IMG/VR virus record: IMGVR_UViG_3300044712_001363
Coordinates: 1 to 20,147 of that record
Strand: one strand, 5' to 3'
Length of the DNA: 20,147 bases
Source: a virus
In this document: positions 14,004-20,147 of the stretch, piece by piece
How positions within the stretch are numbered: the stretch's first letter is position 1
Layout of the letters: the number at the start of each line of letters is the position of its first letter
The notes under the pieces: generated by a model
Database searches by the model: none
What the model saw: only the letters and a program-made list of their open reading frames with translations
Told to the model about the DNA's origin: nothing
Made by a program: the position numbers and the translations under genes

Positions 14004-14659
14004 CCGGCGAGTTCGACACGGTGCGCCGGCTGCTCGAGGGCCGGTCGATCGCGCGTTTCGGCGACGGCGAGCTCAAGATCCTGGGTGGGGCCGGCTACAG
14101 CCGCGAGCCTGCGAACGGCAAGCTGACGCGCGAGATGCTCAACCTCGTGCGGGAGCCGAAAGAAGGCTGCCTGATTGGCATCCCGACGATGGACCCGGCG
14201 GGCCCGAAGTACACCAACTGGCTGCGCCACGAGGAGCGGTTCTGCCGGTTCTTCCGCGCGGACGACGGCCGCGAGTACGTCTCGGCGTTCATCACCCGGC
14301 CTGACTCCGCGGCCGACAACCTCGAGTCCCGCGAGTACTGCGAGCTGATCGCGCAGCTGTGGGTCGGCCGGCGGGCGGTCGTCGTGTCCGAGAGCTTCAG
14401 CAAGCTGCTCACCTGCGTGAGGCTCGCGACCGAGACCGTGCACATCGAGTGCCCGAGCGTCGGCGCCTTCGGCATCATCAAGACGCTCGAGTCCGCGGTC
14501 GTGAAGGCCCGGCCGGACGTCGCGCTGCTCTCCTGCGGGCCCACGGCCACCTGCCTCGCCAACCGGCTGGCCGGGCGCGGCATCCAGGCAATCGACCTCG
14601 GCAGCATCGGCGGGCTCCTGGCGCGCTGGCTGCCCGATCGCAAGAAACGAAGGGGATGA
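13988..14659 (+). CDS. GT-D fold glycosyltransferase (DUF1792 / SP_1767-like)
   Basis: The 223-residue protein fits the GT-D family, defined by the C-terminal domain of a streptococcal adhesin glycosyltransferase. The diagnostic ARFGDGE is at residues 22-28, with the metal-binding DxE formed by D26 and E28. Further family segments are VVVSESFSKLL (131-141), LLSCGPTATCLANRLAGRGIQAIDLGSIGGLL (180-211) and an aromatic WL-HEERFCRFF region. Known members extend O-linked glycans on serine-rich proteins, which makes a protein-glycan role here plausible but unproven. The ATG at 13988 lies 16 bases inside the GT2 gene, with a weak AGGA just before it. The next gene starts one base after the stop, with AAGGGG as its ribosome site. 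Confidence 0.85.
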   Translation: MYPRVAGEFDTVRRLLEGRSIARFGDGELKILGGAGYSREPANGKLTREMLNLVREPKEGCLIGIPTMDPAGPKYTNWLRHEERFCRFFRADDGREYVSAFITRPDSAADNLESREYCELIAQLWVGRRAVVVSESFSKLLTCVRLATETVHIECPSVGAFGIIKTLESAVVKARPDVALLSCGPTATCLANRLAGRGIQAIDLGSIGGLLARWLPDRKKRRG

Positions 14660-14660
14660 C

Positions 14661-15389
14661 GTGAGACTCACCGAAGAAGAGCTGGCGACGATGCCGGCGA
14701 AGACGAAGAAGGATGCCGAGACGGTCGCGCTCTACCTCGAGCACGACTTCCTCGAGGCCTACGCGCTGCACACGGCTCGCCGGATCGAGACGACCGGCTA
14801 CCAGGCCGCGGTCGGCGCCGGCGACAACTGGGACGCCCACGGGAAGCTGCAGCGCGACTTCCTGATCTCGCAGGGGATGAAGCCGCACCACTCGCTGCTC
14901 GACATCGGCTGCGGCACCGGTCGCCTGGCGCGCCAGGTCGTGCCGTACTTGGACCCCGGCCACTACCTCGGGATCGACATCGCGCCGGCGGCCGTGCGCG
15001 CCGCGTACGAGCTCGCGGCGACCGAGGGCTGGGGCAACCGCGAGCCGGGCTTCCTGGTCGGCGAGGAGCTGCCCGGCCGCACGTTCGATTACCTCTGGGC
15101 GTTCTCGGTGTTCATCCACCTGCCGCAGGACATCATGGAAGCCGTCATGCGCCGTGCCGCGGCGGTCATGAACGCCGGCAGCCGCTTTTACTGGGCGTAC
15201 GTGCCCGAGGAGCGCTCGTGGCGCTCGGGCGTGAAGCAGTTCCGGCACACGCTCGCGGATTACCAGCGCGCGGCGCAGCAGGCGGGGCTCACCTTCGAGG
15301 AGGTGCCGAACTGGATCGAGGCCGCCGGTTACGCGCCAGGGCGCTGGAGTGGCAGCCAGCGAGTGGCGCTCTCCCGGAAGCAGGCCTGA
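14661..15389 (+). CDS. Class I SAM-dependent methyltransferase
   Basis: The 242-residue product is a Rossmann-type methyltransferase. Motif I is LLDIGCGTGRLARQ (DIGCGTG at 81-87). The ribose-binding acidic residue follows in YLGIDIAP (D106), and then FDYLWAFSVFIHLP, a motif-IV-like stretch common in small-molecule and sugar methyltransferases, and a C-terminal LADYQRAAQQAGL segment. There is no DNA methyltransferase motif (no DPPY or NPPY), so base methylation is unlikely. In this cluster the acceptor is most likely a glycan. The GTG at 14661 has AAGGGG five bases upstream. The stop overlaps the FkbM gene (TGATG). The real substrate cannot be deduced from the sequence. Confidence 0.85.
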   Translation: MRLTEEELATMPAKTKKDAETVALYLEHDFLEAYALHTARRIETTGYQAAVGAGDNWDAHGKLQRDFLISQGMKPHHSLLDIGCGTGRLARQVVPYLDPGHYLGIDIAPAAVRAAYELAATEGWGNREPGFLVGEELPGRTFDYLWAFSVFIHLPQDIMEAVMRRAAAVMNAGSRFYWAYVPEERSWRSGVKQFRHTLADYQRAAQQAGLTFEEVPNWIEAAGYAPGRWSGSQRVALSRKQA

Positions 15390-16006
15390 TGCGCATCCCG
15401 GCCGCATGGCGCCGTCCGGCGTACCTACCCGCTGAGACGCGGATCGGTCAGCCCTACGTGGTGGACTCTATGCTGCCGTTCGTCCGGAACTTCGGCTGCG
15501 TGCTACAGGCGGGCGGGCACGTTGGCGTCTGGGGCGCCGAGCTGTCGCGCCACTTCAAGTCCGTGCTCTGCTTCGAGCCCCTGCCGCACTTGTGGAAGGC
15601 CTGCGTCGATGCCGTGACGGCGAAGAATGTCCTGACGCTACCCTGCGCGCTCTCGCGCACGACTGGCTCGGTGACCATCAGCGTGGGTGCGGTCGAGCGC
15701 TTCGGCGGATCTTCGGCCGTGGCCGAGCAGGGCACGCCGTTCCCGGCGATCGCGCTGGACGACCTGCCGGATCATCAGGTCGCGAAGCTCGGCGCCATCA
15801 TGCTCGACATCGAGGGTCACGAGCTTCCGGCGCTGCAGGGCGCCAGCCGGCTGCTCGCACAGTGGAAGCCCGTCGTTGTCGTCGAAGAGAACGCCAAGAG
15901 CCTGCGCTATCGGCAGGCCGGCGAGATTGCCGCGTACCTCGGGAAGTTCGGCTACCGCCAGGTGGCGGCCGTTGGACACGACCTGATCTTCGCCTCGACG
16001 CCATGA
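15389..16006 (+). CDS. FkbM family methyltransferase (short form)
   Basis: The 205-residue protein has the FkbM/Methyltransf_21 signature. AGGHVGVWGAELS at 41-53 is the SAM loop (usual form GANIGxxT/S). CFEPLP is at 61-66, ALSRTTGSVTISVG at 87-100 is the small sheet that often reads A-S-G, and MLDIEGHELPALQGA at 138-152 is the diagnostic DxEG-E--L-G block. FkbM enzymes O-methylate sugars or polyketides, and many sit in glycan clusters. It is near the short end of the family length. A 1-base start/stop overlap upstream and an ATGA overlap downstream bind it into the cassette. I infer a capping O-methyl group on the phage glycan. Confidence 0.85.
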   Translation: MRIPAAWRRPAYLPAETRIGQPYVVDSMLPFVRNFGCVLQAGGHVGVWGAELSRHFKSVLCFEPLPHLWKACVDAVTAKNVLTLPCALSRTTGSVTISVGAVERFGGSSAVAEQGTPFPAIALDDLPDHQVAKLGAIMLDIEGHELPALQGASRLLAQWKPVVVVEENAKSLRYRQAGEIAAYLGKFGYRQVAAVGHDLIFASTP

Positions 16007-16713
16007 TCTCGATCGTCTGCTGGCTCTGGAACGGCACCGGCCTCGGTGACCGGCCCTACCAGCCTGCGCACGTCAACACGCTGCGCCGGGCGGTGGCTCG
16101 TCACATGAGCCTGCCGCACCGGTTCGTCTGCGTCGCCGACGACCCGCACGGCTTCGACCCGGAAGTCGAGGTGTTCGAAACGCCTGCGGAGGCGCGGAAG
16201 GTCGGCGAGCTGCGCACACCCGAGGGTGGGCGGTTTCCGAGCTGCTACCGGCGGCTCTGGAACTTCTCCCCGGCGGCGACGGTGCTCGGCGATCGGCTGC
16301 TCTGCATCGACATCGACCTGGTGCCGACGCGGGACTGGGCGCCGCTCTTCAGTCGCCATGAGGACTTCGTCGGCTGGCGGCCGTATCGCGACTGGGGGCA
16401 GAAGCTCAGGTTTGGCGGCGGCAGCTACCTGCTGAAGGCCGGCAGCCGTACAGACGTGTGGACGAAGTTCCGCGGGCCAGAGTCGATCGCCGCGGCGCGG
16501 CGGGCCGGGTTCCGCGGCAGCGACCAGGCGTGGATCAGCTTCATGCTGGGCGCGCGCGAGCCTTACTACGGGCGCGAGGCCGGGATCTATTCGATCCGCG
16601 ACATGAAGGGCAAGGAGCACGTGCTCCCGCCCGATGCGCGGATGGTGCACTTCAACGGACCGCAGAAGCCCTGGGCCAGTCCGCTGGCGTGGGTCAAGGA
16701 GCATTGGCGGTGA
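16003..16713 (+). CDS. Glycosyltransferase-like protein with DxD motif
   Basis: The 236-residue product resembles cytoplasmic retaining-type GT-A enzymes found in phages and prophages. It has the N-terminal strand ISIVCWLWNG, then LPHRFVCVADDP and FPSCYRRLWNFS. The DxD DID is at 103-105 in LLCIDIDLVP, SDQAWIS at 173-179, and a C-terminal metal/acceptor-type HFNGPQKPW at 216-224. The order DxD, then SDQAW, then HF-G--KPW parallels GT8-like proteins, but I cannot fix the CAZy family. It starts in an ATGA overlap with the FkbM gene and ends in a GTGA overlap with the gp10-like neck gene, so it is the last member of the inserted cassette. Confidence 0.8.
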   Translation: MISIVCWLWNGTGLGDRPYQPAHVNTLRRAVARHMSLPHRFVCVADDPHGFDPEVEVFETPAEARKVGELRTPEGGRFPSCYRRLWNFSPAATVLGDRLLCIDIDLVPTRDWAPLFSRHEDFVGWRPYRDWGQKLRFGGGSYLLKAGSRTDVWTKFRGPESIAAARRAGFRGSDQAWISFMLGAREPYYGREAGIYSIRDMKGKEHVLPPDARMVHFNGPQKPWASPLAWVKEHWR

Positions 16714-17198
16714 CGCAGATCGCGATCAAGGGCGGGCGTGAGCTGGCCGCGAAACTCGCAGGCTTCAGCGAGAAGCTGCGCGAGGCGGCGGGCCGGCGCG
16801 CAGCGCGCAAAGCCATGGGCGTGGTGCGCGCGGACGCGCGTCGGCGCCTGCAGGGCATCGACGACCCTGGCACCCCGACCGACATCGGCAAGAACGTGTA
16901 CATCCAGCAGTCGCGCAGCCAGAGCCGCGCGATCGGCGGCGTCGTCATGCGCGTCGGCATCCTGGGCGGCGCCCGCCCGGACCGTTCCCTCAACCAGAAC
17001 CGGAAGACCGGCCAATCGCCGAACGGTCACCCGGGCGGCGATACGCGCTACTGGCGGTTCGTCGAGCTGGGCACCGAGAACGTCGCGCCGCGGCCGTTCC
17101 TGCGACCCGCGCTCGAGCAGAACTCCGGCGCCGTGCTCGAGGCCCTCACCGCCGCGCTCGCGAAGGAAGTCGAGCGGATCGCCGCGGAGGGCAAGTGA
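16710..17198 (+). CDS. HK97 gp10-like neck/tail protein
   Basis: The 162-residue product belongs to the HK97-gp10 family (tail completion or neck component at the head-tail joint). Seen here are the opening IAIKGGRELAAKLAGFSEKLREAAGRRAARKAMGVVRADARRRL and the near-invariant C-terminal YWRFVELGTENVAPRPFLRPAL. The mid-region loop (RSLNQNRKTGQSPNGHPGGDTRY) is Gly/Asn-rich. It starts with GTG at 16710 inside the last glycosyltransferase stop. It is followed by the tail terminator with a TGATG junction, the normal gene order for these two. Confidence 0.88.
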   Translation: MTQIAIKGGRELAAKLAGFSEKLREAAGRRAARKAMGVVRADARRRLQGIDDPGTPTDIGKNVYIQQSRSQSRAIGGVVMRVGILGGARPDRSLNQNRKTGQSPNGHPGGDTRYWRFVELGTENVAPRPFLRPALEQNSGAVLEALTAALAKEVERIAAEGK

Positions 17199-17569
17199 TG
17201 CACCCGCCGCTCTATGCCGTCTGCGCCGCGGACACCTCGGTGCAGGACCTGCTGACCGGTCCCGACGGACTGCTGCGCCTGTACCCGTTCGGCGAGGCGC
17301 GCCAGCAGGAGATCTACCCGTACGCCGTGTGGTCCGTCGTCGGTGGCCAGCCCGAGAACTACCTCGGCGATCGACCGAACGTCGACAGCGCGAGCACCCA
17401 GGTGGACGTGTACGCCCGCAGCTGGTCGAGCGCCCGCGAGGTGTACGCCGCGCTGCGCGACGCGATCGAGGGCGCGGCCTACGTGAGCGCCTTCAACGGC
17501 GAGATGCGCGACCCGGAGACGAAGTCCTACCGGGTCTCGTTCACCGTCGACTGGATCACGAATCGATGA
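17198..17569 (+). CDS. Tail terminator / tail completion protein (DUF3168-like)
   Basis: The 123-residue product matches DUF3168-type tail terminators, which cap the tail tube and bind the neck. Examples are MHPPLYAVCAADTSVQDLLTG, YPYAVWSVVGGQPENYLGDRPNVDSASTQVDVYARSWSSAREVYAALRDAIEG and a final strand YRVSFTVDWITNR. I chose the ATG at 17198 over the GTG at 17195 because GGAGG at 17186-17190 then has a seven-base spacer. The overlap with the gp10-like stop is one base. The end overlaps the 48-aa ORF (ATGA). Confidence 0.87.
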   Translation: MHPPLYAVCAADTSVQDLLTGPDGLLRLYPFGEARQQEIYPYAVWSVVGGQPENYLGDRPNVDSASTQVDVYARSWSSAREVYAALRDAIEGAAYVSAFNGEMRDPETKSYRVSFTVDWITNR

Positions 17570-17712
17570 GCCTGCGCCCCGAAACGATCGCGCTGCACTG
17601 GGCAATCCTGCGGCTGCTGAAGGGGATCCTCAGCGCCTGGGAACGCTGGCTCAAGGTGTACGCGGGCGGCACGCCGAATCAGGAGGCGGCCGCGCGCACC
17701 GACGAACACTGA
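17566..17712 (+). CDS. Small helical protein, unknown function, 48 aa
   Basis: This is a very short frame, MSLRPETIALHWAILRLLKGILSAWERWLKVYAGGTPNQEA and on. Residues 5-32 form an amphipathic helix with several Trp. The start lies in an ATGA overlap with the tail terminator, which is how genuine genes are joined here. The product is unassigned; a small accessory of tail assembly is one possibility. Confidence 0.55.
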   Translation: MSLRPETIALHWAILRLLKGILSAWERWLKVYAGGTPNQEAAARTDEH

Positions 17713-17735
17713 CCTGAATTTTCCTGCCTCGCGGC

Positions 17736-17763
17736 GGGCCGCGCGCCTTCGGGCGCCACGCCC
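17736..17763 (+). promoter_or_regulatory. UUCG-tetraloop hairpin in the leader of the tail tube gene
   Basis: The 117-base gap 17713-17829 is the largest non-coding interval in the window. It holds a hairpin with inner stem GCGCC/GGCGC (17743-17747 with 17752-17756) closed by the very stable loop C(UUCG)G. A three-base internal loop follows on each side, then an outer stem GGGC/GCCC (17736-17739 with 17760-17763). No T run follows, so it is not a clear terminator. It could shield the 5' end of a processed mRNA or set translation of the abundant tail tube gene. I see no promoter that I can support. Confidence 0.5.
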
Positions 17764-17829
17764 CCGATGCCTCGCAGAAACCGTGCGCCGCAGACCGCGG
17801 CTTTTCACCACTTCTGGAGGCATCAGACG

Positions 17830-18294
17830 ATGGCCAAGAAAACGCAAGGCACCGAGCTTTACTTCATCGACCCCGACACCTTCGCGGTGCGCAAGGTCGG
17901 CTGCGTGACGGCGCTCAACGGCTTGACCGCGGGCCGCGACCAGATCGAGACCACGTGCCTCGATTCGGAAGCCCGCGAGTACATGGCCGGCATGGCGACG
18001 CCGGGCGCGGCGCAGTTCACGATCAACTTCGATCCGGCCGACGCGAGCCACGTGCGCCTGCACGAGCTCTACGTCGCCGGCACGACGCTCGACTTCGCCC
18101 TCGGCTGGTCCGACGGCACGGGCATCGCGCCGACCTCCGATTCGACGGCGTTCGACCTGCCGACGACCCGGACGTGGATCGCGTTCGAAGGCTACGTTTC
18201 CGACCTGCCGTTCGACTTCGCGCTCAACAGCGTGGTGTCGAGCCAGGTCTCCATCCAGGTGTCGGGCTTCCCGACGCTTGTGCCGAAGGTCTGA
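17830..18294 (+). CDS. Major tail (tube) protein
   Basis: The 154-residue product fits a phage tail tube protein, the repeated ring subunit of the tail. It opens MAKKTQGTELYFIDPDTFAVRKVGCVTALNGLTAGRDQIETTCLDS, continues AGMATPGAAQFTINFDP and ends VSSQVSIQVSGFPTLVPKV, the layout of lambda gpV-like beta-sandwich tubes. GGAGG (17816-17820) with a nine-base spacer fixes the ATG at 17830. An upstream in-frame ATG at 17767 has no ribosome site. It is followed at once by the chaperone pair and the tape measure, the standard order. It is the first gene after a gap, consistent with a need for high expression. Confidence 0.88.
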   Translation: MAKKTQGTELYFIDPDTFAVRKVGCVTALNGLTAGRDQIETTCLDSEAREYMAGMATPGAAQFTINFDPADASHVRLHELYVAGTTLDFALGWSDGTGIAPTSDSTAFDLPTTRTWIAFEGYVSDLPFDFALNSVVSSQVSIQVSGFPTLVPKV

Positions 18295-18312
18295 CGCTGA
18301 CGAGGAGGGTTG

Positions 18313-18657
18313 ATGGATCTTTCTAAGCTTCAAGAGCTCGGTGGCTTCGTGCCGCCCACGCCCGTGAAACGACAGGTCACCTGGACGCCCGATGAGGGCG
18401 AGTCGGTCACCTTCACGGTCCACATCAAGAAGCTCTCCGCCGGGCAGATCGAGCGGCTCTACCGCGATCCGCGCCGCGACCGGAGTATCTCCGCGCTGAT
18501 GATCTCCGAGACGCTGCTGCTCGGCGACGACGGCAAGGAGACGATGCCTTTCGAGAAGGCCTTCGAGATCGTGCCTTCGCTCGCGAATGCACTGCTCGAG
18601 GTGATCGAGGACATCAACCCCATCTCGAAGCGGAAGGTCGTTGCCGCAAAAAACTGA
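18313..18657 (+). CDS. Tail assembly chaperone, zero-frame product (lambda gpG-like)
   Basis: The 114-residue product is the short form of the tail assembly chaperone, which holds the tape measure while tube subunits add on. It has a beta-rich start (VKRQVTWTPDEGESVTFTVHIKKLSAGQIERLYR) and a helical end (ALLEVIEDINPISKRKVVAAKN). AGGAGGG lies at 18303-18309. I prefer the ATG at 18313, although a TTG at 18310 is in the same frame. The last sense codons, GCA AAA AAC before TGA, contain a -1 slippery site, so a fraction of ribosomes should make the longer G-T protein. Confidence 0.88.
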   Translation: MDLSKLQELGGFVPPTPVKRQVTWTPDEGESVTFTVHIKKLSAGQIERLYRDPRRDRSISALMISETLLLGDDGKETMPFEKAFEIVPSLANALLEVIEDINPISKRKVVAAKN

Positions 18658-18708
18658 CCGCCGCCGATGAGTTCTGGCACGAGCTCGTGCTGAACGGAGT
18701 CGGCGGCG
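18648..18708 (+). promoter_or_regulatory. Programmed -1 ribosomal frameshift signal
   Basis: The slippery heptamer A AAA AAC (18648-18654) is in the exact zero-frame phase, three bases before which lies GC and directly after which lies the TGA stop. After a four-base spacer a perfect 9-bp stem forms (CGCCGCCGA 18659-18667 with TCGGCGGCG 18700-18708). Its 32-base loop contains the full palindrome GCACGAGCTCGTGC (18677-18690), able to form a second hairpin inside the first. Heptamer, phase, spacer and structure together make a classic -1 site. Confidence 0.92.
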
Positions 18709-18953
18709 CGTCAGTGGCGGAAGCGAAGGAGCGCCTGACGTACGCGGAGGCGCTGCAGTGGCAGGCGTACATCGAGAAGCGCGGGACGCTGAACCTCGGG
18801 CTCCGGCTCGAGGTCGGTTTCGCGCTGATCGCGTGGTGCATCAACCAGGCGATGGGAGGCAAGGCGGAGATGCGCGACTTCATGCCGCACCTCGATGAGC
18901 CGGAAGCCACGTTGACCGACGTCATGAGCATCCTCACCGGAGCGAAGAAGTAA
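18654..18953 (+). CDS. Tail assembly chaperone, -1 frame extension (T part of G-T)
   Basis: This -1 frame continues the chaperone after slippage. It adds about 99 residues (LTAADEFWHELVLNGVGGASVAEAKERLTYAEALQWQAYIEKRGTLNLGLRLEVG to ILTGAKK), giving a fusion of about 213 residues. The frame has no good start of its own: the first candidate, a GTG at 18687, has no ribosome site and lies within the stimulatory structure. By analogy with lambda gpG/gpGT, the T part binds tail tube subunits while the G part binds the tape measure. The stop TAA overlaps the tape measure start (TAATG). Confidence 0.88.
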   Translation: MTAADEFWHELVLNGVGGASVAEAKERLTYAEALQWQAYIEKRGTLNLGLRLEVGFALIAWCINQAMGGKAEMRDFMPHLDEPEATLTDVMSILTGAKK

Positions 18954-20147
18954 TGGGCAGCAAGAGCCTGGGCAGCCTGACGGTCGACCTGCTGCTCGAA
19001 ATGGGCGGCTTCAAGGCCGGCATGGACAAGGCGCAGCGCGAGACCGAGCGCGCGACGCAGCTGCAGCGCAACCTGCAGAAGGAGGGCGAGCGCCTGGCGC
19101 AGTCCCTCGCCACGCCGTTCGAGAAGCTGAACCGTTCGGTGGCGCGCTACAACGAGCTGCTGAAACAGGGCGCGATCAACCAGGAGACGCACGCCCGCGC
19201 CGTGGCCAAGGCCCGCAAGGAGTACGAGGGAGCCATGAAGGCGAGCGGCGGGTTCCTCTCCACGCTCGGCCGGATGCGCGGGCTGCTCGCCGGCGTCGGC
19301 ATCGCGATCTCCGGCGTCACGTTCGTCAACCTCGCGCGCGAGGCGATCGAGTTCGGCGACGAGATCGACAAGGCCTCGAAGAAGACCGGCATTGGCGCGG
19401 AGCGGCTCTCGGAGCTCGCCTACGCGGCCGGGCAGAGCGACATTCAGTTCGAGGCGCTGGGCACCGCGCTCAAGAAGATGCAGGTCGGCCTGAGCCAGGC
19501 CGGGAGCGGCTCGAAGACCGCGAACGAAACGCTGGCCGCGCTCGGGCTGACGATCGGCGAGCTGCAGCGGCTTGCGCCCGAGGATCAGTTCGAGCTGCTC
19601 GCGGACCGCATCGCGGCCCTGCAGGACCCCGCAGACCGCACGCGCGCGGCGGTGGAGCTGTTCGGCCGCGCCGGCGCCGACCTGCTGCCACTGTTCGAGC
19701 AGGGCGCGGCGGGCATCCGGGCGGCCAGGGAGGAAGCGCACGAGGTCGCTGCGGTGATGGGCGATGCGGCCACCCGGGAGTTCGCCGCGGCGGATGACGC
19801 GATCAAGCGTCTGAGCAAGACCTGGGACGCGCTCGGCCGCACGCTGACGATTGCTGTCGCGCCGGCGCTCACCGTGACCGTGCAGGCGCTGCAGAACTCC
19901 ATCGCCTGGGCGATCGACGGCGAGTCGAAGGTGCTGTCGCTGGCGGAGGCCTGGGAGGCGCTTGGCCGCGCCGTCGAGAAGAACGGTATCTTCGGCACCA
20001 GCGTCTTCGACGTGATGCGCGAGGCGCAGGCCGGCGCCCCGCAGGTGACGCAGAGGTTTTCCACCGGCACGCGGCTGCCGCCAGGTGGGCGCAACCGCCG
20101 GCCGTTCGTGCCTGGGTTCCTGCCCGAAGACGACGATCCGGCCAAGC
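18953..20147 (+). CDS. Tape measure protein, N-terminal part (runs off the window)
   Basis: The ATG at 18953 overlaps the chaperone stop by one base, and the frame is open to the window end, giving 398 visible residues with no stop. It is the tail length ruler. Residues 1-95 form a coiled coil with the typical opening GSLTVDLLLEMGGFKAGMDKAQRETERA. A hydrophobic helix GLLAGVGIAISGVTFVNLA lies at about 110-128. The family block EFGDEIDKASKKTGIGAERLSELAYAAGQSDIQFEALGTALKKMQVGL follows, then more helices to ALTVTVQALQNSIAWAIDG. Near the end is a Pro/Arg-rich stretch (RLPPGGRNRRPFVPGFLPEDDDP). The full length, and hence the tail length, cannot be judged here. Confidence 0.93.
   Translation, partial: MGSKSLGSLTVDLLLEMGGFKAGMDKAQRETERATQLQRNLQKEGERLAQSLATPFEKLNRSVARYNELLKQGAINQETHARAVAKARKEYEGAMKASGGFLSTLGRMRGLLAGVGIAISGVTFVNLAREAIEFGDEIDKASKKTGIGAERLSELAYAAGQSDIQFEALGTALKKMQVGLSQAGSGSKTANETLAALGLTIGELQRLAPEDQFELLADRIAALQDPADRTRAAVELFGRAGADLLPLFEQGAAGIRAAREEAHEVAAVMGDAATREFAAADDAIKRLSKTWDALGRTLTIAVAPALTVTVQALQNSIAWAIDGESKVLSLAEAWEALGRAVEKNGIFGTSVFDVMREAQAGAPQVTQRFSTGTRLPPGGRNRRPFVPGFLPEDDDPAK

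Noticed and set aside
14661-16006. The two methyltransferases as DNA-modification or anti-restriction enzymes
   Set aside because: There is no catalytic DPPY/NPPY or PCQ motif and no target-recognition domain. One is clearly FkbM type, acting on small molecules or sugars.
12228-16713. Cassette read as a serotype-conversion (gtrABC-type) locus acting on host O-antigen
   Set aside because: Such loci encode membrane proteins (flippase and a multi-span transferase) and normally sit near the attachment site. Here all products lack membrane spans and lie between neck genes. The idea is not fully excluded but is less likely.
17736-17763. Hairpin read as an intrinsic terminator
   Set aside because: No T run follows the stem, and essential tail genes lie directly downstream with no promoter that I can see.
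17767-17829. Earlier ATG at 17767 for the tail tube protein
   Set aside because: It has no Shine-Dalgarno sequence and would add an Arg/His-rich stretch atypical of tube proteins. GGAGG is well placed for the ATG at 17830.
18687-18953. T frame as an independent gene starting with GTG at 18687
   Set aside because: There is no ribosome site, the candidate start lies in the frameshift structure, and the frame is open back to the slippery site with plausible protein sequence.

Overview
The window is one strand-uniform, tightly packed late (virion morphogenesis) operon of a tailed double-stranded DNA phage or prophage. The head proteins are of the HK97 type, and a tail-tube, chaperone and tape-measure series points to a long tail, most likely siphovirus morphology. 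The DNA is GC-rich throughout, GTG starts are frequent, Shine-Dalgarno sites are strong, and most gene junctions are ATGA/GTGA overlaps. This suggests a high-GC bacterial host, with a proteobacterium as my guess. No integrase, repressor, lysis, replication or host gene is present, so lifestyle and host cannot be decided from this window.

Layout. Positions 1-69 are a T-tract-rich leader. Positions 70-4143 carry the small terminase, large terminase, prohead protease and major capsid protein, closed by a strong intrinsic terminator (4168-4196). Positions 4197-5999 carry a 76-aa protein and the portal, which unusually lies after the capsid gene. Positions 5996-11869 hold a block of probable virion proteins: a repeat-bearing 127-aa protein, an 851-aa Asn/Thr/Gly-rich protein with beta-helix-like composition, a 456-aa protein, a 182-aa protein, a 79-aa protein with a membrane-like segment, and a 257-aa coiled-coil protein with two carbohydrate-binding-like segments. 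Positions 11866-17569 contain the neck genes (gp6-like connector, head-closure protein, HK97-gp10-like protein, tail terminator). They are interrupted by six glycan-related enzymes: a DUF115/MptE-like protein, a GT2 glycosyltransferase, a GT-D (DUF1792) glycosyltransferase, a class I methyltransferase, an FkbM methyltransferase and a DxD glycosyltransferase. Positions 17566-20147 carry a 48-aa ORF, the major tail tube protein, two tail assembly chaperone frames joined by a programmed -1 frameshift, and the start of the tape measure protein, which runs off the end.

How it fits together. Terminase packages DNA through the portal into a capsid matured by the protease. The connector, closure, gp10-like and terminator proteins join this head to a tail whose length is set by the tape measure with the G/GT chaperones.

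The two strongest observations are these. First, the glycosyltransferase/methyltransferase cassette is woven between neck genes by overlapping starts and stops, so it should be made at the same time as the virion; I infer it decorates a virion protein with an O-methylated glycan. Second, there is a textbook A-AAA-AAC slippery heptamer followed, after a 4-nt spacer, by a 9-bp GC stem enclosing a second hairpin.
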